Positions 34,204 to 42,586 of a stretch of DNA of 50,521 nt are shown here, piece by piece; the stretch's first letter is position 1; each line of letters opens with the position of its first letter. The notes under the pieces are model-generated. The model made no database searches. It saw only the letters and a program-made list of their open reading frames with translations, and had not been told where the DNA came from. The stretch covers positions 1-50,521 of the forward strand of contig NZ_JADGEV010000028.1 of assembly GCF_016744175.1 (NCBI RefSeq). The letters are read 5' to 3'. The position numbers were made by a program, and so were the translations under genes. Source of the stretch: Neptunomonas sp. GTDB taxonomy: Bacteria > Pseudomonadota > Gammaproteobacteria > Pseudomonadales > Balneatricaceae.

Positions 34204-34313
34204 CGCTACACCTAGAAAATGTGATTAACAGAAAAGAATACTATGTCACTTTGATGACGCATTTATTACAAACATTAGCGTGAGTTTATGTGCCGCACAA
34301 CCGATGTTTATAA

Positions 34314-34337
34314 AAAAGCGGCTATTCAGCCGCTTTT
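34314..34337 (-). terminator. intrinsic terminator of alaA
   Basis: AAAAGCGGCT and AGCCGCTTTT form a perfect 10-bp stem with loop ATTC, ending 3 nt from the alaA stop. The minus strand continues with T residues. Confidence 0.85.
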
Positions 34338-34339
34338 GT

Positions 34340-35554
34340 TTATTGCTCGTAAGTTTTAAGAAATGTCCCGATACGTGTTATGGCGTCTTCAAGTTCATCT
34401 ATACGAGGTAAAAATACAATTCTAAAATGCTGGGTATCAGGCATATTAAATCCACTGCCTTGTACAATAAGTACTTTTTGTTGTTGCAGTAAGTCCAGCG
34501 CCATTTTTTCATCATTCTTGATAAGATAGACGTTAGGATCCAGCTTGGGGAAGAGGTACAAAGCGCCATCTGGTTTTACACAAGAAACACCAGGAATGTC
34601 ATTAAGCATCTTCCATGCAAGGTCTCGTTGTTCATGTAGGCGCCCTTCAGGTACGATCAGCTCATTAATGCTTTGATATCCACCAAGAGCGGTCTGTATT
34701 GCGTGCTGGGAAGGGACGTTAGCACACAAGCGCATATTACTGAGCATATCAAGCCCTTCAATATAGTCGCGTGCTCGGTGTTTTGGGCCGCTAACAATAA
34801 CCCAGCCAGAGCGAAAGCCAGCTGCCCTGTAAGTTTTAGAGAGGCCGTTAAAAGTGAGGCACAGGACATCATCAGCTAAGGATGCAAGAGAAATGTGCTT
34901 AGCTTCGTCGTAGATAATTTTGTCGTAAATCTCATCAGCAAAAACAATCAGATCGTGCTCTCTGGCAAGTTCAATAATCTGCTGCAAAATAGCTTTAGGA
35001 TACACCGCACCCGTTGGGTTGTTCGGGTTGATAACCACAATCCCACGAGTGTTCTCTGTGATTTTGCTACGCATGTCTTCAATATCAGGAATCCAGCCGG
35101 ATTGCTCATCGCATACGTAATGTACAGGGTTTCCTCCTGCAAGACTGACGGCCGCTGTCCACAGAGGATAGTCAGGCGATGGGATGAGCATTTCATCAGT
35201 ATCGTTTAACAAGCCTTGCATGGACATGACAATAAGCTCAGACACGCCATTGCCTATATAAATATCTTCAACAGTGACGTTGGTTATTTCTTTTCTTTGG
35301 CACTCTTGCATAATGGCTTTACGGGCGGCGAACAAGCCTTTTGAGTCACAGTAACCCTGAGAGGCAGGAAGGTTACGGATCACGTCCTGAACGATTTCTT
35401 CAGGCGCTTCAAAGCCCCATGGAGCAGGGTTGCCGATATTGAGTTTGAAGATACGATTACCTTCTTCCTCTAAACGTTTGGCTTCCTGGAGCACTGGCCC
35501 GCGGATGTCATAACAAACGTTAATCAGCTTGTTCGACTTTCTGATAACTGACAT
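34340..35554 (-). CDS. alaA: pyridoxal-phosphate aminotransferase, AlaA-type (glutamate-pyruvate)
   Basis: 404 residues (E. coli AlaA 405). Fold type I aminotransferase with the PLP lysine at 240 (FNGLSKTYRAAGFRSGW), INPNNPTGAVYP for the cofactor, and the terminal arginine region FRIVFLPR. The N-terminus (MSVIRKSNKLINVCYDIRGP) is like E. coli AlaA (YfbQ). It makes alanine from pyruvate and glutamate. Single gene with its own terminator. Confidence 0.92.
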   Translation of the reverse strand: MSVIRKSNKLINVCYDIRGPVLQEAKRLEEEGNRIFKLNIGNPAPWGFEAPEEIVQDVIRNLPASQGYCDSKGLFAARKAIMQECQRKEITNVTVEDIYIGNGVSELIVMSMQGLLNDTDEMLIPSPDYPLWTAAVSLAGGNPVHYVCDEQSGWIPDIEDMRSKITENTRGIVVINPNNPTGAVYPKAILQQIIELAREHDLIVFADEIYDKIIYDEAKHISLASLADDVLCLTFNGLSKTYRAAGFRSGWVIVSGPKHRARDYIEGLDMLSNMRLCANVPSQHAIQTALGGYQSINELIVPEGRLHEQRDLAWKMLNDIPGVSCVKPDGALYLFPKLDPNVYLIKNDEKMALDLLQQQKVLIVQGSGFNMPDTQHFRIVFLPRIDELEDAITRIGTFLKTYEQ

Positions 35555-35882
35555 GTAACAATCCCGTGGCCCACCATGATTATTTGCTTAATGGCGAGCT
35601 AATTTTTAATTGAAAAGGTTGATAATCATACGCTTTTTTATATGCAAAAAGAACAGCTGCCAATATTGAAGGGCTTCATTTTGTGTGCTCTTGTCCATTA
35701 TTTTAGAATGGTAGGAAAGGTTTGCTAGGGAAGAGTAAAAATGAATGCGCCTGAACTTAGAGGCATTAGTAAATGGTTCTAAGTCATATGCTAATTGAAG
35801 GTGAGAGGTTACCCTTGAGTTTTAAGTGGTAAGGTTAGAACGTTGTAGAATTAAGTAGTGTCAGATTATAGAGAAAGATATC
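35555..35882. other. 328-nt intergenic region between alaA and the glycosylase gene
   Basis: Divergent promoter region. Only very short ORFs (13-14 codons) occur. I see no structured element or recognisable operator. GAGAAAG at its end is the ribosome site of the TTG-started gene at 35883. Confidence 0.5.
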
Positions 35883-36548
35883 TTGAAAAAATTTCAGTGG
35901 TTATACGAACACGCATTGCAGCATAAGGGTGCTGAGCTAGAATCTTTATTGCCAAAGCCTATATCAGGTTCTGCGCTGGTGGCTAAGAGTGATAATGTTC
36001 TTTTCTCCACGTTAACGCGACGAGTTTTTCATGCAGGTTTAAAGCATTCATTGGTTGATAGTAAATGGCCAGCGTTTGAGCAAGCATTGCATGGTTTTGA
36101 TCCCTATAAAGTTGCGTTAATGAGCGATGACCAATTAGAGAATTTGATGCAAAATGATCAAATAATCCGACATTGGGGAAAGATAAAGGCTACGCGCCTA
36201 AATGCTGTAATGATGCTGGAAATGGCAGAGAAATATGGCAGTTGTGCTCAGTGGATAGCTGACTGGCCAGAAGAAGATATTATTGGTTTGTGGCGTGAGT
36301 TGAAGAAAAATGGCTCACATCTTGGAGGCAACTCAGGGGCGTACTTTTTACGAATGATAGGTAAAGATACTTTCGTGTTAACAGACGATGTAGTTGCTGC
36401 ACTAAAAGCATTAGGGATAGTAGATAAGCGCCCCACAGGGAAAAAAGATTTGCAGATTGTGCAAAATGTATTCAATGAGTGGCGCGCAGAGTCGCAGAGG
36501 CCACTGTGTCATATCAGTCGTTTATTATCATTTACAGTCGGTTGGTAA
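35883..36548 (+). CDS. DNA-3-methyladenine glycosylase I-family protein (Tag-like)
   Basis: 221 residues. Core family features are visible: RNA/DNA-binding helix-hairpin segments with LMQNDQIIRHWGKIKATRLN, then NGSHLGGNSGAYFLRMIGKD and FVLTDDVVAALKALG. E. coli Tag binds zinc with Cys4, His17, His175 and Cys179; here no N-terminal cysteine is present, so the zinc clip is probably missing, as in a divergent subgroup. Substrate may therefore differ from 3-methyladenine. TTG start with GAGAAAG upstream. It converges with syd, leaving 6 nt. Confidence 0.8.
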   Translation: MKKFQWLYEHALQHKGAELESLLPKPISGSALVAKSDNVLFSTLTRRVFHAGLKHSLVDSKWPAFEQALHGFDPYKVALMSDDQLENLMQNDQIIRHWGKIKATRLNAVMMLEMAEKYGSCAQWIADWPEEDIIGLWRELKKNGSHLGGNSGAYFLRMIGKDTFVLTDDVVAALKALGIVDKRPTGKKDLQIVQNVFNEWRAESQRPLCHISRLLSFTVGW

Positions 36549-36554
36549 TGATTT

Positions 36555-37094
36555 TTAGCGGGGTGATAATTGGCTGAGAAAATCACAAAGGTTTTCGGCT
36601 ATTTTTTTGACGGGTTCTTGGCCAGGGTATTCTAGCCATATGCTGCCATCTTCATTGAGTAGGCTTAATATTCCGTCATCTGGTTCCGTGCATGCAAAAA
36701 ATAGAGTCAGTGGTCGTTTCTTTTTTGCTTTGTTCATTGCGTGGCCAATGAGATTGGCACGTAGGCGCTCTATATCTTCTTCATTCCATACTTGTAGCAA
36801 AACCAAGTCTCCTTCCGGTGCCTTAGCACTAAGGTGATCGGACCATAGATAAGTGTAATAAGTAATAATGTCTGGATGAATAGTGGTCTCAAGTGCTTCG
36901 CCTAAGCGAGTAAAAACGTCACAGGCGACGGTTTGCTTTTGTGGTAGCCATGCGACTTGCTCGCCAGCCTGTAAGGAGGACGACTCATAGCATTGAGATG
37001 GCCATTGCGGATCAAAAGCTACAGTAGGAGGGGCGTCGGTATGAAGGTCCAGCCATTCGGTAATAAAACCGTCTAAAATCTCGGGTATTTGCAT
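36555..37094 (-). CDS. syd: SecY-interacting protein Syd
   Basis: About 179 residues from ATG 37094; an in-frame TTG at 37106 gives 183 and has a weak AAGAG site. E. coli Syd is 181, so either start fits. Matching segments include IHPDIITYYTYLWSDHL, GDLVLLQVWNEEDIERLRAN and LIGHAMNKAKKKRPLTLFFA. Syd binds the cytoplasmic face of SecY and is thought to check the quality of the translocon. No signal peptide. Single gene. Confidence 0.9.
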   Translation of the reverse strand: MQIPEILDGFITEWLDLHTDAPPTVAFDPQWPSQCYESSSLQAGEQVAWLPQKQTVACDVFTRLGEALETTIHPDIITYYTYLWSDHLSAKAPEGDLVLLQVWNEEDIERLRANLIGHAMNKAKKKRPLTLFFACTEPDDGILSLLNEDGSIWLEYPGQEPVKKIAENLCDFLSQLSPR

Positions 37095-37452
37095 GGTGTC
37101 TTGCAAGGCTCTTATGGTGTCTTGGTTTTGGGCCTATTTTAATGTGTTTTTCTCAGTGGGGATACTGTCAGCTAAACCTGATTAGATATGCGCGCACGTA
37201 AAAGGGTTTTTTGGGACTGTTGTTTTTGCATATCGTGCTGATAGAGGCCTATTTACAAACTTTGCAGGAAGTGCCTGATGATAGTATCGCTACCTAATGC
37301 TGAGTACCTTGAGTGCTGATGAAGGCTTTAGTTTTAGCGTGAGATAAAAATATATCACTTTTTTTGCTGCAAACGTTTGACAATGCAGGGAAAGTATTTA
37401 AAATGCGCACCTCGTTCAAGGAGGTGTTTAACGCCTTGGATGAAAATGGTTC
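37095..37452. other. 358-nt intergenic region upstream of the tRNA array
   Basis: Separates the divergent syd gene from the tRNA array. It contains the strong tRNA promoter at 37377-37404 and, past it, a transcribed leader of about 40 nt that includes TTCAAGGAGGTG. An ORF on the minus strand across this region and the first tRNA is an antisense artefact. Confidence 0.6.
37377..37404 (+). promoter_or_regulatory. tRNA array promoter with GC-rich discriminator
   Basis: -35 TTGACA (37377-37382) is perfect; after 16 bp comes -10 TAAAAT (37399-37404), then GCGC. A GC-rich discriminator next to the -10 is the mark of stringently controlled stable-RNA promoters. Confidence 0.75.
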
Positions 37453-37529
37453 GGAGTGGTAGTTCAGCTGGTTAGAATACCTGCCTGTCACGCAGGGGGT
37501 CGCGGGTTCGAGTCCCGTCCATTCCGCCA
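37453..37529 (+). tRNA. tRNA-Asp (GTC), copy 1
   Basis: 77 nt including encoded CCA. The cloverleaf closes with acceptor GGAGTGG/CCATTCC, and the anticodon loop CTGTCAC gives GTC. Very close to the E. coli tRNA-Asp sequence. Confidence 0.97.
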
Positions 37530-37559
37530 CTAATAAAATCAACGTGCTGATTTTATTAG
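37530..37559. repeat. 12-bp perfect hairpin in the tRNA spacer, copy 1
   Basis: CTAATAAAATCA and TGATTTTATTAG are perfect complements around ACGTGC, beginning one base after the CCA of tRNA-Asp copy 1. No T-run follows, so a processing signal is more likely than a terminator. Confidence 0.7.
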
Positions 37560-37586
37560 TATAAAAATTTATAGCCAATGCATTAT

Positions 37587-37662
37587 GGGCGTGTAGCTCA
37601 GTTGGGAGAGCGTCGCCCTTACAAGGCGAATGTCGGGAGTTCGAACCTCTCCACGCCCACCA
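37587..37662 (+). tRNA. tRNA-Val (TAC), copy 1
   Basis: 76 nt with encoded CCA, acceptor GGGCGTG/CACGCCC, anticodon loop CTTACAA (TAC). The T-stem has one G-U pair in all copies. Confidence 0.97.
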
Positions 37663-37675
37663 TAATGTAAAATGC

Positions 37676-37752
37676 GGAGTGGTAGTTCAGCTGGTTAGAA
37701 TACCTGCCTGTCACGCAGGGGGTCGCGGGTTCGAGTCCCGTCCATTCCGCCA
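37676..37752 (+). tRNA. tRNA-Asp (GTC), copy 2
   Basis: Sequence identical to copy 1; follows tRNA-Val copy 1 after a 13-nt spacer. Confidence 0.97.
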
Positions 37753-37862
37753 CTTAATAGCAGTATCATTGAAAGATGAGATTGCATTAAGTAACTAGCA
37801 AATTGAGCATGTCTCTATTGAGTCAGTAAAGCTTGTTAGTATAAAATGTTGTAGTACATTAT

Positions 37863-37938
37863 GGGCGTGTAGCTCAGTTGGGAGAGCGTCGCCCTTACAA
37901 GGCGAATGTCGGGAGTTCGAACCTCTCCACGCCCACCA
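37863..37938 (+). tRNA. tRNA-Val (TAC), copy 2
   Basis: Sequence identical to tRNA-Val copy 1. It is preceded by a 110-nt spacer that differs from the hairpin spacer of the other units. Confidence 0.97.
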
Positions 37939-37952
37939 TAATGTAAAAATGC

Positions 37953-38029
37953 GGAGTGGTAGTTCAGCTGGTTAGAATACCTGCCTGTCACGCAGGGGGT
38001 CGCGGGTTCGAGTCCCGTCCATTCCGCCA
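37953..38029 (+). tRNA. tRNA-Asp (GTC), copy 3
   Basis: Identical to copies 1 and 2; a 14-nt spacer separates it from tRNA-Val copy 2. Confidence 0.97.
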
Positions 38030-38059
38030 CTAATAAAATCAACGTGCTGATTTTATTAG
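38030..38059. repeat. 12-bp perfect hairpin in the tRNA spacer, copy 2
   Basis: Identical to the hairpin at 37530-37559, again one base after the CCA of a tRNA-Asp. Confidence 0.7.
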
Positions 38060-38086
38060 TATAAAAATTTATAGCCAATGCATTAT

Positions 38087-38162
38087 GGGCGTGTAGCTCA
38101 GTTGGGAGAGCGTCGCCCTTACAAGGCGAATGTCGGGAGTTCGAACCTCTCCACGCCCACCA
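38087..38162 (+). tRNA. tRNA-Val (TAC), copy 3
   Basis: Identical to the other tRNA-Val copies, with encoded CCA. Confidence 0.97.
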
Positions 38163-38175
38163 TAATGTAAAATGC

Positions 38176-38252
38176 GGAGTGGTAGTTCAGCTGGTTAGAA
38201 TACCTGCCTGTCACGCAGGGGGTCGCGGGTTCGAGTCCCGTCCATTCCGCCA
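38176..38252 (+). tRNA. tRNA-Asp (GTC), copy 4
   Basis: Identical to the other tRNA-Asp copies, with encoded CCA. Confidence 0.97.
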
Positions 38253-38282
38253 CTAATAAAATCAAAGCGCTGATATTATTAG
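38253..38282. repeat. variant hairpin in the tRNA spacer, copy 3
   Basis: CTAATAAAATCA pairs with TGATATTATTAG with one mismatch around AAGCGC. Position relative to the tRNA matches the two perfect copies, so the hairpin is kept while its loop changes. Confidence 0.6.
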
Positions 38283-38305
38283 TCTACAAATAAGCCATGG
38301 ATTAT

Positions 38306-38381
38306 GGGCGTGTAGCTCAGTTGGGAGAGCGTCGCCCTTACAAGGCGAATGTCGGGAGTTCGAACCTCTCCACGCCCACCA
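38306..38381 (+). tRNA. tRNA-Val (TAC), copy 4
   Basis: Identical to the other tRNA-Val copies and the last gene of the array. No strong terminator follows; a small GATTAT/ATAATC hairpin lies at 38418-38431. Confidence 0.97.
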
Positions 38382-38556
38382 TAGTCTTTATACCCTATGT
38401 CGTATCTATTCTTCATTGATTATCAATAATCTCCTAGTTTTCTGTAACTTATCTCTCGAAATGATATGCATCTTGATTTTCTAGCCCTTTTGTCTGTTTA
38501 AGTCTTTGCTATTGCAATAAGATGATTTCTTTAATATTGGACGGATTAACTGATAG

Positions 38557-39468
38557 GTGGCGGTTATCGATCTTTTTAATACTTATACCTCGTTAGTTGT
38601 CGAGCCTGCTGAGCTTCCTCTCTTTGTAAAAAAGAAATTAAACGTTTTTATTGTTCGTACCGACTTAGTGCACCCGCTGATCAGTGGGAATAAGTGGTAT
38701 AAGTTAAAATATAATCTCTTAGCTGCACACGAGGGAAGTGTTTCTCGTGTTATTAGCTTTGGCGGAGCTTACTCTAATCATATTCACGCACTGGCTTGGG
38801 CATCTAAGCAGCTAGGGATAGCCTGTACGGGTGTTATGCGAGGAGAAGAGGTTGTAAACCCGATGTTGCTGGACGCCCAGTCTTGGGGGATGAAGCTACA
38901 TTTTGTTGATAGAGCCAATTATCGAAAACGGCACGACCCGCAATGGTTAGGCGCACTTCAAAGAGAGGTCGGGGGCGGTGTTATTATCCCTGAAGGCGGT
39001 TCCAATGCTTTGGCAATTCGAGGTGTTGCTGAGCTCATGAATGATATTTCAATAACGTTACCAAATCTTGACTATTTGTTGTGTGCTTGTGGAACAGGCG
39101 GCACTTTGGCGGGATTAATTAGTGGAGCGCCAAACGAATTAAAGCTTGAGGGTTACCCTGTCTTGAAAGGCGCTAACTTCCTTTACGGGGATATCCAGCA
39201 ATTATTACAAGCAGCAAACGTTGATGCTCATTGCTCATGGTCTTTGGATCTTGATGCTCACTACGGAGGCTATGGAAAAATCAATACAGAACACAAGGCA
39301 CACTGGTTAGCGCTTGAAGAGCAATTTAAGATGCTTTTTGATCCTGTATACACTTCAAAGTTAGTACGTCGGTTTTTAGAAAAAGTAGAGCAAGATGCAT
39401 ATCCTATTGGTTCGACAGTGGCGTTGGTACATACCGGTGGCTTGCAAGGGCGCAGATCAGTTCTGTAA
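38557..39468 (+). CDS. PLP-dependent D-cysteine desulfhydrase / ACC deaminase-family protein
   Basis: 303 residues of the fold type II PLP family. The PLP lysine is Lys46 in SGNKWYKL; FGGAYSNHIHALAW and the phosphate-binding ACGTGGTLAGL match the D-cysteine desulfhydrase/ACC deaminase group. The reaction is likely release of ammonia and pyruvate (and H2S if D-cysteine) from a small amino acid; substrate cannot be told from sequence. GTG start with a weak ribosome site. nadK follows after 78 nt. Confidence 0.87.
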   Translation: MAVIDLFNTYTSLVVEPAELPLFVKKKLNVFIVRTDLVHPLISGNKWYKLKYNLLAAHEGSVSRVISFGGAYSNHIHALAWASKQLGIACTGVMRGEEVVNPMLLDAQSWGMKLHFVDRANYRKRHDPQWLGALQREVGGGVIIPEGGSNALAIRGVAELMNDISITLPNLDYLLCACGTGGTLAGLISGAPNELKLEGYPVLKGANFLYGDIQQLLQAANVDAHCSWSLDLDAHYGGYGKINTEHKAHWLALEEQFKMLFDPVYTSKLVRRFLEKVEQDAYPIGSTVALVHTGGLQGRRSVL

Positions 39469-39546
39469 GTGCTTGAAATCTTTTACTAAGCCGGTGATCA
39501 TGTAAGCAGTAATTTGCCCTGTTCATATGAGTTAAAAGGTAATGAG

Positions 39547-40428
39547 ATGGATCATTTTCGTAATATCGGTTTAATTGGTCGGCTGGGTAGCAAGCCCGTG
39601 ATTGATACACTCAAACACCTAATGCGATTTTTACAGGAGCGAGGTTTAAACACGATACTGGATGAGCGTATTGCTGAAATGATGCCTGGGCATGGTCAGC
39701 AAATCTGCAAGCAAAAAATAATGGGTGAAATTTGTGATTTGGTTATTGTAGTAGGTGGTGATGGGAGTTTGTTGGGTGCAGCCCGTGCACTTGCTCAATG
39801 TCACGTACCCGTATTAGGTGTGAATCGCGGAAATTTAGGTTTTTTAACAGATATATCTCCCAATGAAATAGAAGAGAAGGTTTCTGAAGTACTGGAAGGT
39901 AAATATACGGTAGAAAGCCGCTTCTTGCTGGACATGATTGTTAAGCGTGCAGGGGAGCCTATAGGAGAGGGGACCGCACTAAATGACTGTGTGCTTCACC
40001 CGGGCAAAGCAACTCGAATGATTCAGTTCGAGCTCTATATTGAAGGCCAGTTTGTTTACACCCAAAAATCAGATGGTTTGATTGTTTCTACTCCAACAGG
40101 ATCAACTGCTTATGCATTGTCTGGCGGTGGGCCAATTATGCATCCTAAGCTAGATGCTATTGTACTAGTGCCAATGTTTCCTCACACATTGTCTAGTCGT
40201 CCAATTGTTGTTGATGGAAATAGTGAATTAAAACTGGTTATTAGTGAAGATAATGAAACATATCCGACAGTCTCTTGTGACGGGCAAATCAATATTAGCT
40301 TAGCGCCTGGTGATGTTATTACTATCCACAAAAAACCACATAAATTGAAATTATTGCACCCCTTAAATTATGACTTTTACCGTACCTGCCGAGAAAAACT
40401 GGGCTGGGGTACTAAGTTGGGGAAATGA
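39547..40428 (+). CDS. nadK: NAD kinase
   Basis: 293 residues from ATG 39547 (AAGGTAATGAG upstream); the ORF start at 39514 is less likely. The catalytic GGDGSLL is at 70-76 (Asp72), with GVNRGNLGFLTDI and the NE/D-type region TALNDCVLHPG. SDGLIVSTPTGSTAYALSGGGP is the second family motif. It makes NADP from NAD and ATP or polyphosphate. It heads a compact run with the metallophosphatase, glpG, yeaC-like, DUF2797 and pepN genes. Confidence 0.96.
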   Translation: MDHFRNIGLIGRLGSKPVIDTLKHLMRFLQERGLNTILDERIAEMMPGHGQQICKQKIMGEICDLVIVVGGDGSLLGAARALAQCHVPVLGVNRGNLGFLTDISPNEIEEKVSEVLEGKYTVESRFLLDMIVKRAGEPIGEGTALNDCVLHPGKATRMIQFELYIEGQFVYTQKSDGLIVSTPTGSTAYALSGGGPIMHPKLDAIVLVPMFPHTLSSRPIVVDGNSELKLVISEDNETYPTVSCDGQINISLAPGDVITIHKKPHKLKLLHPLNYDFYRTCREKLGWGTKLGK

Positions 40429-40429
40429 T

Positions 40430-41407
40430 GTGACTATAAGACGTTTTGAGGGCTATGATCTAATAGGTGACATCCATGGTTGCGGTTTAAGCTTAAGGAT
40501 GCTGCTTGCGCGTTTAGGTTATAGCAAAAAGAATGGGGTCTATTTTCACCCTCGTCGTCAAATCATTTTCTTAGGTGATATCGTAGATCGCGGTCCGCAT
40601 ATTCGTGAAGCATTGCACATCGTGCGCGATATGGTTGATGCCGGTCATGCCCAGATAGTCATGGGCAATCATGAATACAATCTTCTTTGTTATTGTACAC
40701 CAAGTAGAACACCGCAAAAGCAGCCGTATCTTAGGGAGCATACCCAGCGTCACCGGCGTATTCTTCAAGAAACGTTGCAGCAGCTTGATCCCTACCCTGA
40801 AGATAAACGAAGTTTTCTGGCATGGATAAAAGAGATGCCGTTGTTTCTTGAGATGGATGATTTTCGAGTCGTGCACGCTTGTTGGCATCATGAGTTAATT
40901 GAGCAATTTAAATCAATACTCGGAGGGAATAAGATAAAGGATGATTTTTTACATCGTTCCGCTGTTCCCGATACTTTTGAATGGATACTAATGGACCGCT
41001 TGTTGCGAGGCACTCATTTAAGGCTGCCTAATGATGAAGTGATGGTTAGCCGTGATGGATTTAAACGTCGTTTTTTTAGAACCAAATTTTGGGCGGTTGA
41101 GCCGCAACAATTTGTCGACGTGGTGTTTCAGCCGGATCCTTTACCTGAGCATATTGCTAGAATTCATTTGTCTGAAGAGAACCATCAAGACCTTGTTCAT
41201 TATGGTGAGCAAGAAAAGCCTCTGTTTATTGGGCACTACTGGTGTGAAGGTGAACCGACCCCTGTCAGTAGCAATATAGCGTGCCTTGACTATTCAGCCG
41301 TTAAGTATGGAAAGTTAGTGGCGTATAGATATGACTATGAAACTCAGCTGAGCTCGGATAAGTTTGTGTGGGTCGATGTTCGTGCTGAAATAAAAAAGCC
41401 TAATTAG
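40430..41407 (+). CDS. metallophosphoesterase
   Basis: 325 residues from GTG 40430, one base after the nadK stop, with GGGGA upstream; the longer ORF lies inside nadK. The calcineurin-type metal motifs are GDIHG (13-17), GDIVDRGP (49-56) and GNHE (79-82), with later His in VVHACWHHE and IGHYW. The architecture is like PrpA/ApaH-type phosphatases with an extended C-terminus. Close coupling to nadK raises the possibility of acting on a nucleotide or on a phosphoprotein; no substrate is shown. Confidence 0.88.
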   Translation: MTIRRFEGYDLIGDIHGCGLSLRMLLARLGYSKKNGVYFHPRRQIIFLGDIVDRGPHIREALHIVRDMVDAGHAQIVMGNHEYNLLCYCTPSRTPQKQPYLREHTQRHRRILQETLQQLDPYPEDKRSFLAWIKEMPLFLEMDDFRVVHACWHHELIEQFKSILGGNKIKDDFLHRSAVPDTFEWILMDRLLRGTHLRLPNDEVMVSRDGFKRRFFRTKFWAVEPQQFVDVVFQPDPLPEHIARIHLSEENHQDLVHYGEQEKPLFIGHYWCEGEPTPVSSNIACLDYSAVKYGKLVAYRYDYETQLSSDKFVWVDVRAEIKKPN

Positions 41408-41432
41408 CCAGTGCTGGGTAAGTTAAACTTAT

Positions 41433-42281
41433 ATGATTAAAGTGTTTGAAGTTTCATTGAGCGATGATTTAAAAGAGTTTGCAGAGTTTCTTTGGATGCA
41501 TGAAATTCCTCATCGTATTCTGGAAGATGAGCAGAGCCAATCACTTTGGGTGCCTCGCCATGTTAACGCTGACCGTGTTCGGTTTATTTTCGAGCAATGG
41601 CGAAATGGTAAAAAGTTAACAGATATTAAGGTTCAAAGGCCTCTGCGGCAGCGTTTTAACCCTTTGGATTTTCCGTTAACGGTTGGGCTAATAATTCTAA
41701 GTGCGTTGATTACGTTTGGTATTGGGTTTGGCGGTCAATATAGTTTAATGCACAGGTTAACTATCACTGATTTTCGTCTTGAAGGCCGAGTTATTTTGCA
41801 GGATGGCTTGCTAGAGTCACTTCTAACGTTCGAAGTGTGGCGCTTTATTACGCCTATCTTCATGCACTTCAGCTTGCCGCATATTCTATTTAATGCACTG
41901 TGGATATGGGTCATTGGAAGGCGCATTGAGCAACTACAAGGCACATGGATATTTTTAATTGTCGTATTATGGGCGGGTGTTACGTCTAATATTGCACAAT
42001 TTTGGGTATCAGGCCCCTTGTTTGGTGGTTTATCAGGTGTGGTGTTTGCCATACTCGCCTACACATGGTTGTGGGATAAACAGGCGCGAGTCCCGTTTTT
42101 CGGCTTTCCGCCTGCGTTAATGATCTTTATGGTTTTTTGGTTGGTTATTGGCTACACGGGGTTATTGGAAGTGATTGGTTTTGGCTCGATAGCTAATACC
42201 GCTCATTTAGCCGGACTGGTAGCAGGTCTTTTAGCTGTGCCTTTAATCCAAGCAATATTTAAGCGTGAAACTGTACTTTAA
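41433..42281 (+). CDS. glpG: rhomboid intramembrane serine protease GlpG
   Basis: 282 residues (E. coli GlpG 276). A cytoplasmic N-terminal domain (1-70) precedes six membrane helices. The catalytic Ser201 is in GGLSGVVF, the same number as in E. coli, and the catalytic His258 is in NTAHLAGLVAG. The L1 loop WRFITPIFMHFSLPHILFN is family-typical. It cleaves transmembrane substrates in the inner membrane. It follows the metallophosphatase gene by 25 nt. Confidence 0.93.
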   Translation: MIKVFEVSLSDDLKEFAEFLWMHEIPHRILEDEQSQSLWVPRHVNADRVRFIFEQWRNGKKLTDIKVQRPLRQRFNPLDFPLTVGLIILSALITFGIGFGGQYSLMHRLTITDFRLEGRVILQDGLLESLLTFEVWRFITPIFMHFSLPHILFNALWIWVIGRRIEQLQGTWIFLIVVLWAGVTSNIAQFWVSGPLFGGLSGVVFAILAYTWLWDKQARVPFFGFPPALMIFMVFWLVIGYTGLLEVIGFGSIANTAHLAGLVAGLLAVPLIQAIFKRETVL

Positions 42282-42307
42282 TAACATTCTACTGCGAGGG
42301 TACTACT

Positions 42308-42574
42308 GTGAATTATGAAGATCTTATCAGTAATATGACACCGGAAATTCACCAGTCTTTGAAGCGTGCGATTGAGCTAGGTAAATGGCCTACGGGTCAA
42401 GCCCTGTCAGTTGAACAGCGCGAAACGTGTATGCGAGCAGTGATTGCTTACGACCAAAAACATCTCCCTGAAGACCAACGTACTGGCTATATCGACAGAA
42501 CCAAAAAAAATGGAACTCAGCATGGTGAAGATTCCTTGGATGCCGATGTGTTAAAAATTATAAATACTCACTAA
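42308..42574 (+). CDS. DUF1315 / YeaC family protein
   Basis: 88 residues, soluble, with MTPEIHQSLKRAIELGKWPTG near the start and PEDQRTGYIDR later, the DUF1315 pattern. GTG start with GAGGG upstream. It sits between glpG and DUF2797, an order I remember from pseudomonads. Function is unknown. Confidence 0.85.
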   Translation: MNYEDLISNMTPEIHQSLKRAIELGKWPTGQALSVEQRETCMRAVIAYDQKHLPEDQRTGYIDRTKKNGTQHGEDSLDADVLKIINTH

Positions 42575-42586
42575 TAAGATAATTCA

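Larger units (their letters stand above)
37452..37754. repeat. 303-bp direct repeat, copy A (Asp-Val-Asp)
   Basis: Identical base for base to 37952-38254, offset exactly 500 bp. It covers tRNA-Asp, hairpin spacer, tRNA-Val, short spacer and the next tRNA-Asp. Confidence 0.95.
37952..38254. repeat. 303-bp direct repeat, copy B (Asp-Val-Asp)
   Basis: Second copy of the 37452-37754 block, identical including the AT-rich spacer. It points to a recent duplication or gene conversion. Confidence 0.95.

Noticed and set aside
37294-37578. Minus-strand ORF of 94 residues across the first tRNA-Asp, and a similar one at 37836-38078
   Set aside because: The shared part is the antisense translation of the tRNA-Asp gene; such phantom proteins are widespread in databases and have no coding support here.
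37453-38381. tRNA array as a possible integration (att) site of a mobile element
   Set aside because: No integrase, no partial tRNA 3' duplicate outside the array and no change in flanking gene content; duplications are whole tRNA genes.
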